Numbered from the stretch's first letter, positions 26,626-35,709 are shown. The stretch: 64,000 nucleotides of DNA from Cytobacillus gottheilii (GCF_900166665.1 NZ_LT800494.1:3556061-3620060), one strand, 5' to 3'. The notes: generated by a model not told the origin, from the sequence alone. Numbers and translations are program-made.

Positions 26626-27888
26626 TTACTTATAGTTAAGTTGAATATCTTGATTGATCTGTTCTTCAGCAGCCTCCAAACTTCCCTTAACATCCTCTTC
26701 TTGTGTAATAAAGGTTAAGGCGTCTGCCATTGGATCCCAAACAGCAGATAGTGCAGGAACTGGCGGGAATGGGTTTGCATTTTCTAATTGTGTTGCAAAA
26801 CCATTCAACAGTGGATCGTTTTGGAATTCTTCACTGCTTAAAATAGCGGAGTTTGCTGGCATTTCACCGGTATTTTCATAATAAGTTTTTAAAGATTCTT
26901 CATTTGTTAAGTAGATTGCTAAGTCAGTAGCAGCTTCTGGATTCTCCGAGTACGCAGAAAGCATCCATCCTTTTGTACCTAAGAAAGTAACTGGGTGCTC
27001 TCCATTTTCAAGTTTTGGAATTGGAGCCGTCCCTAATTTATCTCCTAATGCTTCTTTATGCTCAGCTAAAGCCCAAGGACCATTTATAACAGCACCTACT
27101 TTGCCGTCATTAAATAAGCCGCCTACAACATCCATCGTAATACCAGTTGGAATGTATCCGTTTTCAAACCAACCCTGAATAAGTTCTCCACCTTTAACTG
27201 CACTCTCACTTGCCAATCCAAGTTCATCTACATTAAACACATCGCCATCTTTTCCAAAGATTTCTGCACCGTAACCGGCCATGAATGGGAAAGAGAAATA
27301 GAAATCTGTTGCAGGATAAAGGAAACCATATTCATCATTTGATGCATCTGTTAAATCAGCTGCAATACCTTCGATGTCTGCCATCGTTTCTGGTGCCTCT
27401 GGAACAAGGTCCTTGTTGTAGTATAGAGCCAGTGATTCTACTACAGCCGGTAAACCATAGACTTCACCTTCATAACTTAACGCTTCTACAGAACCTTCAG
27501 AATACGTATCAAGAACTTCTTGATCTACATTCATTGGCTGAACTAATCCTTTTAATGATAAGCTTCCAATTCCAGGCTGGAAGAACAAGTCAGGGCCATT
27601 ACCTGAAGGACCATCAAGCGACATTGCTTCTTCTTGTTCGTCCATTGCAAATGGAAGAACTTCTACATTGATTCCTGTCTCTTCTGTATATCCTGCTGCA
27701 ATTTCTTCAATATCAGGTGCTTGATCAACAGGTGCCCAGATCAATAAACTCTCAGGATTTTCTGCTTCAGTATTATTTTCGTTTTGATCTCCTTCTTGAT
27801 CATCACTCGTATTGGTACGATCCGGTCCACAGGCTGCTAAAAATAAAATCAGTATTATTGATATTAATGCAAGAAAACGTTTTTTCAC
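26626..27888 (-). CDS. Maltodextrin-binding lipoprotein, MalE/MdxE-like
   Basis: 420 residues, GTG start at 27888 behind AAGGGGGAATAGAA. Lipoprotein signal with lipobox LAAC, so Cys20 is lipidated. An acidic linker (about 25-50) precedes the type-1 sugar-binding fold (LLIWAPVDQAPDIEEIA). It captures malto-oligosaccharides outside the membrane for the two permeases. First gene of the operon; a TTAACCGGTTAA operator lies about 95 bases upstream. The start region holds an AAAACGTTTTC palindrome resembling a CcpA cre site, but this could be coincidental. Confidence 0.88.
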   Translation of the reverse strand: MKKRFLALISIILILFLAACGPDRTNTSDDQEGDQNENNTEAENPESLLIWAPVDQAPDIEEIAAGYTEETGINVEVLPFAMDEQEEAMSLDGPSGNGPDLFFQPGIGSLSLKGLVQPMNVDQEVLDTYSEGSVEALSYEGEVYGLPAVVESLALYYNKDLVPEAPETMADIEGIAADLTDASNDEYGFLYPATDFYFSFPFMAGYGAEIFGKDGDVFNVDELGLASESAVKGGELIQGWFENGYIPTGITMDVVGGLFNDGKVGAVINGPWALAEHKEALGDKLGTAPIPKLENGEHPVTFLGTKGWMLSAYSENPEAATDLAIYLTNEESLKTYYENTGEMPANSAILSSEEFQNDPLLNGFATQLENANPFPPVPALSAVWDPMADALTFITQEEDVKGSLEAAEEQINQDIQLNYK

Positions 27889-27982
27889 TTCTATTCCCCC
27901 TTAAAATTAGTAGAAATGGTAAAACAATTACTGTGCGGACATATGATTAAGTTTCCTTTTTTCCTACCACCTCCTTAAAAGG

Positions 27983-27994
27983 TTAACCGGTTAA
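27983..27994. promoter_or_regulatory. LacI-family operator upstream of the MalE gene
   Basis: Perfect 12-bp palindrome TTAACCGGTTAA with the central CG typical of LacI-family operators. A near-identical copy lies in front of the regulator gene (29093-29104). Confidence 0.75.
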
Positions 27995-28050
27995 ATTTTT
28001 TCCCAAGAACAAAGTGCTACTTTCATAAATAGCACTTATCAGATGAAATT

Positions 28051-29079
28051 TTATAACTTTCGTGTGGATTCTCTTACAATAAGCTCAACCGGCATTTCAA
28101 TTGTTTTTTGGTCAGAGTTAAGTGATTCTATTGCATTAACCAGCTGGTCAGCTGCTAGTTTCCCTTTTTCAAAGATGTCTTGTCTGATTGTTGTTAAACT
28201 CGGTGTGATGTATTTACAAATACTCAGGTCATCAAATCCAACGATTGAATAATCTGCAGGAACTTGTTTACCTTCCTGCTGAATCGCTTTGATCATCCCA
28301 ATTGCCAGAACATCAGACACTGTAACAATTCCTGTTATACCATGGTCAGAGCTCAGAAGTTCTTTCCCCACCTTTGCTCCATCTTCAAATGTAATATCAT
28401 GTGTTTCGAAAATGAATTTGCTGCTAGGCTGGATTCCCGCTTCCCCCAGTGCTTGCTCAAACCCCTGATATCGTTTTCTGTCTACTGGACTCGTTGAAAG
28501 ATTCGTTGCAACAAATGCAATTTTTCTGTGGCCCAATTCAACTAAATGCTTTGCTGCTAAATATCCGCCATATTCATCGTTTACTTTTACATTGTTAAAT
28601 AAATTCGTATAATCTTCGTATGTATCAATAAGAGCAATAGGGATATTTATGTTTTTCAATTCATTATAAAGACTTTCAGGAAACATCCCTAAAATGATCA
28701 GGCCATCGATATTTCTTTTCATGATCCAATTCTTGCATTCATCAAGGTCGCCAACACCTGTAATCATTGTGTCAAATTTTCGATTACGGGCTACTAGCTC
28801 TACTCCACTAACGAATTCATTATAATAAAGGTTGTTCTTAAAGACCGATGCAGGTGAATCTTCAATGATTGGAAGCATGATTCCAATTAAATTTGACTTC
28901 TTCTTCGATAAACTAACAGCGGTGAAGTCTGGATAATAATTTAATTGTTCAATTGCTTCAAGTACCACTGTCTTCGTTTTATCAGAAACTTTCTTCACGT
29001 CATTTAAAACATATGAAACGGTTGCTGGAGATACTCCTGCTTGCTTCGCTACGTCTCTAATCGTAGGTTTTTTGTTCAT
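28051..29079 (-). CDS. LacI-family transcriptional regulator of the maltodextrin locus
   Basis: 342 residues. HTH at 4-24 (TIRDVAKQAGVSPATVSYVL), hinge, then a periplasmic-binding-protein-like sugar sensor (NLIGIMLP to the C-terminus). It lies upstream of and co-oriented with the transporter genes, with its own operator copy at its start, so autorepression plus repression of the transport operon is expected, relieved by an oligosaccharide. CCGGAGGTCGAAG precedes ATG 29079. Equivalent in position to MdxR/YvdE, but orthology not proven. Confidence 0.88.
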   Translation of the reverse strand: MNKKPTIRDVAKQAGVSPATVSYVLNDVKKVSDKTKTVVLEAIEQLNYYPDFTAVSLSKKKSNLIGIMLPIIEDSPASVFKNNLYYNEFVSGVELVARNRKFDTMITGVGDLDECKNWIMKRNIDGLIILGMFPESLYNELKNINIPIALIDTYEDYTNLFNNVKVNDEYGGYLAAKHLVELGHRKIAFVATNLSTSPVDRKRYQGFEQALGEAGIQPSSKFIFETHDITFEDGAKVGKELLSSDHGITGIVTVSDVLAIGMIKAIQQEGKQVPADYSIVGFDDLSICKYITPSLTTIRQDIFEKGKLAADQLVNAIESLNSDQKTIEMPVELIVRESTRKL

Positions 29080-29092
29080 CTTCGACCTCCGG

Positions 29093-29104
29093 TTAACCGA
29101 TTAA
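29093..29104. promoter_or_regulatory. LacI-family operator upstream of the regulator gene
   Basis: TTAACCGATTAA, one mismatch from the palindrome at 27983. It lies 14 bases upstream of ATG 29079, partly next to the ribosome site, placing it well for autoregulation. Confidence 0.7.
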
Positions 29105-29222
29105 CTTATTACTACCAATGTAATCCTTAGTTGTTGGAATGTCAACAGAAAAATGTAAGGGTTTTCATCTTGTTTTTGGTTTTTGGGGACAGGTTCCTTG
29201 ATCCACCTTCAAGGCTTTCGTG

Positions 29223-30414
29223 TTAAACAGTCTCCTCAAACTTATTTTTCTTCAACAATATAAAATTAAATAACACGATCGCTGCACTCAGGATAAATAT
29301 CGGTGCAATCGGTAAGCCTTCTGCCCAGATTCCTCCGATAAACAAGCCGATTGGCACTGCTAGTTTCATAATCATTGAAGTTGTACCAGCCACACGCCCC
29401 AGCAGATGATTGGGTGTGGTTTCTTGGCGAATGGCTAAGTAGACGATATTTGTCATTGTTATGGTTGTGGTTCGAGCTGCCAGCAAAATTCCTAGAGTGA
29501 TCCAATGATCAGCAAAATAAAATAATAACAAGTATAAACACTTCAAAAAACATACTGTTTGTATAGATCTGTCCACGTGTATACCGTTTTTTCAAAGGCT
29601 GAATAAGCTTCGCTCCAAGAATGCCTCCAGCAGCTGAAAGTGTAAGCATCATGCCCAGTTCTTCTTTTGTAAAATGTAAATAATCCAGTGCATAAAACGT
29701 TAACACGCCAATAATTAAACTTGAGGCAAAATTAGAGAAAAAGATGGTCCATGTCTGAAGTAAAAGTGACTTATTACCAATAAGTGCGACGATTCCTTCT
29801 TTCATTTCATCCATAATCGATTGTTTTTCCTTGCGAACAGGATTTGGTACTTCTTCAATAAACAATATAATAATTGTCATACATAATTGACATCCTACAA
29901 AAAACCAGAGAAATAGAGAATTTGACATCCATAGAAGCAAAATACCGAGTAAGCCTGGACCAATAATGGTGATCATCGTTGACAGTAAAGAGAACTTCGC
30001 CTGAATATCTGTCATCAAGGATTTATCAAACAACTGAGTCATGATGGCATTTGAAGCACTTCCGATTGTGTAACCGATCGTAGAAAGCAAAAATCCAAGC
30101 ACATAAATATGCCATAGCATAAACTCCGTGTACGTTAATAGAAAGGCAAATACGATGGCAATAATTAATCGAATTACGTTTCCATAAACTAAAATATACC
30201 TTCGATTTATTCGATCAACAAAAACTCCGATAAGCATTCCGAGTAACACATTAGGCAAAAAATCCATGATTCGCATTGTGCTCATTGCAAGCGCTGACTT
30301 CGTATATTCATATAATATAATCGGTAATATAAACGAAAAAATAGTCATTGATAGATTAACGAAAAAGTGCAATGCATACAATTTTTGAAAAGTTCGACTT
30401 TGATATAAATTCAT
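29223..30414 (-). pseudogene. MFS transporter gene broken by a frameshift
   Basis: The first 301 residues (start ATG 30414, DFLPNVLLGMLIGVFVDRINRR motif A loop, seven to eight helices) stop at 29509. The reading continues in another frame as LLLFYFADHWITLGILL to EETV at 29223. A single-base change in the T/A-rich run near 29515-29530 joins them into an about 400-residue twelve-helix MFS exporter. It is either a real null mutation or a sequencing error in TTATTATTTTATTTT. Divergent from the SgrR-like regulator, its likely activator. Confidence 0.8.
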
Positions 30415-30505
30415 GCTTTCTCCCCCTTACAAAAAGTGTAAAATATAAAAAGGAGAACAAAAAGTGAATAGTTAGATTATTTACTTCACCTTTTAGGAGG
30501 AGACC

Positions 30506-32164
30506 ATGCATTATGAACTAGAATTATATAAACACTTTGAATCGAATGTTCCAACAGAAACGTCCATCGCCTTTTTATCATCGATCTGGCACTGTTCAAC
30601 TCGTCATGCAAAAACACAAATACATCTGTTGCATCAGCAGCAAGTGATAGAATGGGAAACCTTAAGAGGCCGAGGAAAGAAACCTATTCTTACACTGCTT
30701 AGAAATCAAATAGACGTATTACTAGATCTTATGCAGACACTTTGGCATAAAGCGAAATATGAAGAAACCTTTCAGGTCGTTCAAGAAACGGAATTATTGA
30801 CACATCCCCGAATTCAACAATGGCTAAATATTCAATTTGGCCTTCAAACTGAAGAAAACCAGCATGTGTTTCGGCAATCTATGTATTTTGTAGAGCTGTG
30901 TTTAGATCCTTTGAAAGCATTATCACGTCATGATCATCATGTGTTAGAGCAGATACATGAGACCTTGTTTTATATTGATGACACAGGAAATGCCAGGAAA
31001 AATTTATTGTTTTATGTGAAAAATGAAGGTTTTGTACAGTGGCATTTCGTTTTGAGGAAGGGGATACAATTTCATCATCTTCAAGAGGTTACCGCTACAG
31101 ATGTTGCTTCATCACTGAAAGCGGCTGAACACCTCTTTTCACATTCCTTTAAGATTAAAGAGATACATTTATTGAATCGGTATGAGTTATCTATTACCTT
31201 ACACAATCCATGTGCTATGCTGCCTCATATTCTAGCAAGTATTCGGTTTGCGATCACCCCAGCTGATGGGTCTAAAAACATCGGCTGCGGAGCTTTTTCG
31301 TTAATGGAGCAAAGTGAAAAAATATTAAAATTGGAAGCCTTCCCTCAATACTTTAAACAGCGTCCTTGGATTGATCGGGTAGAAATTGTCTATAATAATC
31401 AATTTCTGCTGGATTCAATCCGCTACGAACCTTTTGAAGCAACCATTCCAAGCAGAAAAATTATTAATCAGGAGCTTGGCGCAGATTATATTTGTTTGAA
31501 TGGCCATTGTGGTGAATTGCAGGATAACGCTAAACGTAAGTTTATTTGGCATTTGATTGAACCTTCTCAGTATATTATCTATCCATTAAGAGAGAATGTT
31601 GCTCATAGCTGGATTATAGGTGACGAAGAAATATTGCATTTGCCAAAGCCTTCTCATACACCTAATTTTAATCAACCATTAGTAATAGGGTATCAACAAA
31701 TCCGCCAAGGCGTGAATCATGAAGAGAAAGCGAAGATTCTACAGCAGCAGCTCAAGCAAGCTGGAATCGACTCTATCTTAAAATGTATAGATTTCAAGGA
31801 GAAACAAAACAACCTCCATACTGAAATTGATCTTTTTATTGGGGGAGTTGCGCTCGCACATAATATTTATCTAGCACTGACTAGCGTATACTTAGGAGAA
31901 CCGAAAATCATTAGTCATTTTCTAAAAGACACACAAGCTCAGTATGTAAAAGAACAGCTCGAGCATGTTGTACAGAGGAATGGAAATTTTGAGATTTTCA
32001 AAGACATCGAGAGATATATTCAAGAAAATCATACCGTAAAGTTCTTAACGCACCGAAAACACATTGTTTATCTGCGGGAAGACACACCCTATAAGCATGT
32101 CCAATTCGATAAAAATGGGCGAATTGATTATCGGAATATGTATTATTTGGAGAGGGGTTTTTAG
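30506..32164 (+). CDS. SgrR-like regulator: HTH plus extracellular-solute-binding domain
   Basis: 552 residues. N-terminal HTH (about 8-65, TSIAFLSSIWHCSTRHAKTQ, then VIEWETLRGRGKKPILTL) followed by an SBP_bac_5-like domain (about 160-540) without signal peptide, so a cytosolic ligand sensor. SgrR-type proteins regulate a nearby transporter; here an MFS gene lies divergently 91 bases away, though broken. AGGAGGAGACC precedes ATG 30506. A GGGGACAGGTTCC box follows the stop. Confidence 0.8.
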   Translation: MHYELELYKHFESNVPTETSIAFLSSIWHCSTRHAKTQIHLLHQQQVIEWETLRGRGKKPILTLLRNQIDVLLDLMQTLWHKAKYEETFQVVQETELLTHPRIQQWLNIQFGLQTEENQHVFRQSMYFVELCLDPLKALSRHDHHVLEQIHETLFYIDDTGNARKNLLFYVKNEGFVQWHFVLRKGIQFHHLQEVTATDVASSLKAAEHLFSHSFKIKEIHLLNRYELSITLHNPCAMLPHILASIRFAITPADGSKNIGCGAFSLMEQSEKILKLEAFPQYFKQRPWIDRVEIVYNNQFLLDSIRYEPFEATIPSRKIINQELGADYICLNGHCGELQDNAKRKFIWHLIEPSQYIIYPLRENVAHSWIIGDEEILHLPKPSHTPNFNQPLVIGYQQIRQGVNHEEKAKILQQQLKQAGIDSILKCIDFKEKQNNLHTEIDLFIGGVALAHNIYLALTSVYLGEPKIISHFLKDTQAQYVKEQLEHVVQRNGNFEIFKDIERYIQENHTVKFLTHRKHIVYLREDTPYKHVQFDKNGRIDYRNMYYLERGF

Positions 32165-32259
32165 CTGGGTTTTGGGGACAGGTTCCATGACCCAATTCAT
32201 TCAAACAAACATAAGCTTTACTTAAAATGATTAGTTAAAGTTTAATATGGTTTTGGATA

Positions 32260-32300
32260 AAAAATTAGAAACTTCCGCTAAGCTGGAAGTTCTAATTTTT
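32260..32300. terminator. Bidirectional terminator
   Basis: AAAAATTAGAaACTTCC pairs with GGAAGTtCTAATTTTT across an 8-base loop; A- and T-runs on both sides. It separates the SgrR-like gene (plus) from the ParB-like gene (minus). Confidence 0.75.
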
Positions 32301-32404
32301 TATCCTATTATCCTAAAGAACAAGTTTATAGTGATCCAAAGTTATCCAATGTAATGATGAAAGCACCAAACAATTAGAAATATACTCACGACTGACTCCT
32401 ACCA

Positions 32405-33001
32405 TCATTTCTCATTAACTACATGACAGTAATCAATTTCTAAATAATATATTGCCTTACTTAAAGCGTCATAAAAGAAAGGAACAAACTCCAAATCTTC
32501 AAAAACATATACTTCTATTTGTTTATCATTATTATGATATGCTTCGAATATACGATGGTTTCCATTGATACAATAAGGTTTGTTATGAGTTAAATATCGA
32601 CTTTGAAGTACCATTACAGGGTTTTTATGATTAGGTTTTATCCGTTTTGGATCTTTATTTATGTTACCTTGATCAACGGCATCTATGATGTCCGACGGAT
32701 TAAGCTGTACTGGCTTAATATCATTTCCTTTTATAAGTGAAGCAGCACCATCAATGTCTAAAGCGTATTCAAATATTCCCGTTGGATACTCAGCATATAA
32801 GGAGAATGTCTCCTGGCCAATCGGATGAATGACAGGGTAAGTTTCACTATTAAGTGATTGATTTAAAATTTCTGTCCACCTTTTTGCAAGCTGAGCCCCT
32901 AGAACAGATTTTTTCTCCATCTCTTTAATACGTGAACTAATGTGTTTTTTGGGGTTAAAATATTGGGATTCTGTTTCATATATATGAATCTTACTTTTCA
33001 T
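32405..33001 (-). CDS. ParB/sulfiredoxin-like fold protein, unknown role
   Basis: 198 residues. The segment VMVLQSRYLTHNKPYCINGNHRIFEAY resembles the ParB N-terminal 'GNHR' box (INGNHR here), with PVQLNPSDIIDAVDQG before it. That fold serves NTP binding or nuclease activity in several families. No HTH. Preceded by GGGGGACCTGTAA at ATG 33001. Assignment rests on one motif and could be wrong; otherwise hypothetical. Confidence 0.45.
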   Translation of the reverse strand: MKSKIHIYETESQYFNPKKHISSRIKEMEKKSVLGAQLAKRWTEILNQSLNSETYPVIHPIGQETFSLYAEYPTGIFEYALDIDGAASLIKGNDIKPVQLNPSDIIDAVDQGNINKDPKRIKPNHKNPVMVLQSRYLTHNKPYCINGNHRIFEAYHNNDKQIEVYVFEDLEFVPFFYDALSKAIYYLEIDYCHVVNEK

Positions 33002-33165
33002 TTACAGGTCCCCCTTCATTTGCGATAAAAGAATGTTCTTAAACTAACTGGTGTTTAGTACCCATAATGTTGCCTTTTAATTTAAGTCAAGAATGCTTTC
33101 CAAACATAATAAAAAATATATTTATGTTAAAGGTAGTTTTAAAATCAAAATTAAATAAAACTTAT

Positions 33166-33597
33166 CTACATAACCTTATTAATTGTCCATAGTTGATAGA
33201 CGTAATATACCAGGGTCATAATAAAAAGACCTGAAAGTGTAAAAAAAGAAACCTTATTCATATAACCCAGCAATGCCAATGTTAATAGACATGCTGAAAA
33301 GAATACAATCAAAAAATTAAATGCTTTAGATTTAGCATTTTTTTTAATGACTTTGAGTCGTTCATCCTTTTCATAAACACTTTGTTCTTTGGTTACATTC
33401 TTTTCTGCAGTAAAACCAATTACTCCAACAATAAAAAATATGCTTCCCCAGAAACCAATTGCAATTGGGACTAAATCCATTCTAATAAATGGGATATTTA
33501 AAACTTCTGCTCCAACAATCCCCAAAATAATACTTGTTACGATTAGAAACAAACCAACGCATGTTATAAACAAACTTAATTTCAATTCATTTTTCAT
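33166..33597 (-). CDS. DUF2178-like membrane protein
   Basis: 144 residues from ATG 33597 (MKNELKLSLF). This start overlaps the end of the Xre regulator gene, and GAGGAAGAG lies 4 bases before it. Four hydrophobic segments (about 8-30, 42-62, 90-110, 118-135); the middle loop VYEKDERLKVIKKNAKSKAF matches the ERDER...AKAKA signature of DUF2178-type proteins. Together with the Xre gene it forms a two-gene regulator/membrane cassette common in Firmicutes. Confidence 0.65.
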   Translation of the reverse strand: MKNELKLSLFITCVGLFLIVTSIILGIVGAEVLNIPFIRMDLVPIAIGFWGSIFFIVGVIGFTAEKNVTKEQSVYEKDERLKVIKKNAKSKAFNFLIVFFSACLLTLALLGYMNKVSFFTLSGLFIMTLVYYVYQLWTINKVM

Positions 33598-33799
33598 TAG
33601 TCTCTTCCTCCTCATAAATAAAAATATCTTCAATCCTCATTCCAAAGAAACGTGCTATTTTGAATGCTAAGATGATTGATGGATTATATCTTCCATTTTC
33701 TAAGGAGCCTATTGTTTGTCTAGTCACTTCTAAAGCTGCTGCAAGTTCTTCCTGTTTAATTCCTCGTTGCTTTCTTATTTCTTCTAGCCGATTTTTCAT
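33587..33799 (-). CDS. Xre/Cro-family HTH regulator (YozG/YgzD type)
   Basis: 70 residues, essentially one HTH domain: IRKQRGIKQEELAAALEVTR then QTIGSLENGRYNPSIILAFK. This short class typically sits in front of a small membrane protein gene and represses both. GGAGATAAGAT precedes ATG 33799. Two inverted-repeat operator candidates lie 20 to 80 bases upstream. Confidence 0.88.
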   Translation of the reverse strand: MKNRLEEIRKQRGIKQEELAAALEVTRQTIGSLENGRYNPSIILAFKIARFFGMRIEDIFIYEEEETNEK

Positions 33800-33817
33800 A
33801 TCTTATCTCCTTCACAA

Positions 33818-33880
33818 AAGGAAAGTACACTTTCCTTAAGTATACTTTTATGATCATTGGACGTAAAGTTTACTTTCCTT
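33818..33880. promoter_or_regulatory. Candidate Xre operators
   Basis: Site 1: AAGGAAAGT-AC-ACTTTCCTT (33818-33837), a perfect 9-bp inverted repeat. Site 2: (G)TAAAGT-TT-ACTTTCCTT (about 33863-33880), the same right half with a degenerate left half. Centre-to-centre distance is about 44 bp (about four turns). Position in front of the regulator suggests autorepression. Confidence 0.6.
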
Positions 33881-33943
33881 TTTTAAATAAAATTTATATT
33901 AAAAGTATACAGATAATATATATGTCCATTCATTTAAGAAAAA

Positions 33944-33975
33944 AAGATCAGCTGCGAAATAGCAGAGCTGATCTT
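33944..33975 (-). terminator. Orphan hairpin with T-tract on the minus strand
   Basis: AAGATCAGCT (33944-33953) with AGCTGATCTT (33966-33975), followed on the minus strand by six T. No intact gene ends at it; it may be left from the decayed sequence at 34.0-34.4 kb. Confidence 0.55.
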
Positions 33976-34356
33976 TAACATAAACAATCTATATTTAAAA
34001 CAAGTACAAAATAGGGGATGAGGAAATTTATATACCTAGAGGAATCCTTTAATTTTGAAGAAAATGGGTTTCTTGTAAGTGCATTTATTATTAGTAAGCC
34101 CATGTTTGCAGGATAAGTCAATTGGCTGAACTGCCATTCTTTGTAGATGCCTCTAGTGTAACGATGTTATGTATTTATCTCGATCTGCTTTCTCAATATT
34201 GCACCTAAAAACATACTCGTATATTGTTGTGTTTGGCAGAACGCTTCATAATAATTGGCACTTTTATATTAGTCGCCACCTGTTTTAATAATTAGGAGCA
34301 TTTTTGCTTGAAAGTGTGATACACTTTGATTACCATTTGATTTACTTGTTTACATG

Positions 34357-34381
34357 TGCCCTACTCATTGTGAGTGGGGCT
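34357..34381. terminator. Hairpin of uncertain ownership
   Basis: GCCCTACTCA-TT-GTGAGTGGGGC, followed on the plus strand by TCCTTTGTTT. It lies between the decayed region and the cold-shock gene. Confidence 0.35.
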
Positions 34382-34392
34382 CCTTTGTTTCA

Positions 34393-34430
34393 CAAAAAAA
34401 AAACAGACTCTATAAAGAGTCCGTTTTTTT
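34393..34430 (-). terminator. Terminator of the cold-shock gene
   Basis: GACTCT (34406-34411) with AGAGTC (34416-34421), extended by C/G pairs and flanked by A10 and T7. Strong on the minus strand. Confidence 0.8.
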
Positions 34431-34440
34431 GTGCTTATTA

Positions 34441-34641
34441 TTAAGCTTTTTGCACGTTTGCTGCTTGAGGTCCACGTTGACCTTGCTCAACGTCAAAAGT
34501 AACTGTTTGACCTTCGTCTAAAGATTTGAAACCTTCGCCTTGGATAGCTGAGAAATGAACGAATACATCTTCTCCGCCTTCACGCTCGATGAATCCGAAT
34601 CCTTTTTCTGCGTTAAACCATTTTACTTTACCTTGTTCCAT
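34441..34641 (-). CDS. Cold-shock protein
   Basis: 66 residues from ATG 34641, chosen over upstream in-frame ATGs because GGAGGAAGTAAA precedes it and it gives the exact family length. RNP1 KGFGFI and RNP2 VFVHFSAI are intact; the start [19 protein letters not shown] matches CspB/CspD of bacilli. It is a small beta-barrel nucleic-acid chaperone that melts RNA structure. The long structured leader and strong promoter fit a cold-inducible, highly expressed gene. Confidence 0.95.
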   Translation of the reverse strand: MEQGKVKWFNAEKGFGFIEREGGEDVFVHFSAIQGEGFKSLDEGQTVTFDVEQGQRGPQAANVQKA

Positions 34642-34789
34642 TTTACTTCCTCCTGCTGTGTGCTTTGCACACAATGTGTTACTATCCTTGCACTCAGTGA
34701 TCATCAAGACGAAAAGCTAATCTTACTATCCTTTACACCGAACAAAAATAACTCTACCTAAGTGTAACACTTTATGATAACACTTGCAA
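34642..34789 (-). promoter_or_regulatory. Promoter and structured leader of the cold-shock gene
   Basis: -35 TTGCAA (34784-34789), 17-bp spacer, -10 TACACT (34761-34766), giving a leader of about 110 bases. The leader carries a duplicated TTACTATCCTT (plus-strand view: 34679-34689 and 34723-34733, 44 apart) and a TGTGTGC-AAA-GCACACA hairpin just before the ribosome site. Such leaders control csp mRNA translation in other species; direct proof here is lacking. Confidence 0.7.
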
Positions 34790-34909
34790 GAAACTATAAT
34801 TTCAAACATGATTACAACTCGAAATCCGCACTTAGTTTTAGGATATATTATTGTTATTCAAGTAACACAGCCTATTAGTTTAAAAAGTGAACGTTGGGTT
34901 TACTAAGGA

Positions 34910-35389
34910 TTATTCAATAGAATAAATGGCTTGCTCCGCTCCAAATCTGCTAATCGTTCTTTCTAATTTCATACCTAATTTCTCTAAGAGCCTACAAGAT
35001 GAAGTATTAGCAGTTTGTGTTTCTGCAACAACTTTTGAAAGGTTTAATTCATTCAAAGCAAAATGAATTATCTCTCGAACCACTTCTGTTGCATAACCTG
35101 CTCCCCACCAATTTGGTAATAACTGATATGAAATTTCTAGGTAATCGCCATCATGGTGAGGGTCAAGAGAAACCAAACCAATAAATTCATCTGTTTGTTT
35201 TTCTCTGACAACCCAATAAAAAGAATTATCACTTGGATTAAGCATTTCGTCTAATCCAGCCTCAATAGCATCGTCCTGGCGTATGCCACCAAGATATTTT
35301 CTTACTTCCTTATTAACAAATATTTTTTTCACATCAACATAATCGTATTTTTGCAGGATTCTAATCAAACATCTTTCTGTTTCAAACAA
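34910..35389 (-). CDS. GNAT acetyltransferase, RimJ/RimL type
   Basis: 159 residues. TTG start at 35389 with AAGGAG about 9 bases upstream; no ATG fits (an out-of-frame ATG in the ribosome site ends after five codons). N-terminus TERCLIRILQKYDY and the acetyl-CoA loop LPNWWGAGYATEV (W-x-x-G-x-A) are typical of RimJ/L-like enzymes; ANTSSCRLLEKLGMKLE is the conserved C-terminal helix. Target unknown. Confidence 0.8.
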   Translation of the reverse strand: MFETERCLIRILQKYDYVDVKKIFVNKEVRKYLGGIRQDDAIEAGLDEMLNPSDNSFYWVVREKQTDEFIGLVSLDPHHDGDYLEISYQLLPNWWGAGYATEVVREIIHFALNELNLSKVVAETQTANTSSCRLLEKLGMKLERTISRFGAEQAIYSIE

Positions 35390-35449
35390 ATAAATTCATC
35401 TCCTTACATTACTTTGAGAATTGAAATTTTCATTTAAAGTATTCTATTA

Positions 35450-35625
35450 AAAGTACAGTAGACACAGATTGTTCTATCACCTGCACTATCCAATTTGGCT
35501 TCCAAAATAAAGCATCAAGATGATAGACATTTATTTTAAGCTCTTTACCTAATTGCCTTGCTAATGTAGACTCCCCAGTCCGCCTGAGCCGAATAGTAAA
35601 ATCTTTCTCTATTCTTATGCTCCCC
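35450..35625 (-). pseudogene. Remnant of a P-loop kinase-like (FlaR/topology-modulation) gene
   Basis: A minus-strand frame reads IRIEKDFTIRLRRTGESTLA then RQLGKELKINVYHLDALFWK and P-N-W. This equals the N-terminus of the P-loop 'DNA topology modulation'/adenylate-kinase-like family. The Walker A glycines are lost (RRTGEST instead of GxxGxGKST), there is no usable start, and the C-terminal two thirds are missing. Confidence 0.65.
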
Positions 35626-35651
35626 CTTATTCATGCTCCTATTGTGAAATT

Positions 35652-35681
35652 GAAGAAGCTGCCTAATTGGCAGCAGTCTTC
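35652..35681 (-). terminator. Terminator of the nucleotidyltransferase gene
   Basis: GAAGAaGCTGCC pairs with GGCAGCagTCTTC across TAATT; T-rich sequence follows on the minus strand. Same GCTGCC/GGCAGC core as several terminators in this window. Confidence 0.6.
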
Positions 35682-35709
35682 TATTAAATATCCTGTAGTT
35701 AAGCCACCT

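Larger units (their letters stand above)
33840..34390. other. Gap without a recognisable gene
   Basis: Apart from the hairpins at 33944 and 34357, only short minus-strand openings are seen, such as MKRSAKHNNIRVCF near 34235. They have no ribosome site and stops soon after, and may be remnants of a small decayed gene. Confidence 0.35.

Noticed and set aside
27866-27890. CcpA cre site at the start of the binding-protein gene
   Set aside because: AAAACGTTTTC is partly fixed by the codons for Lys-Lys-Arg-Phe; the flanks do not match the cre consensus well, so it is mentioned only as a possibility.
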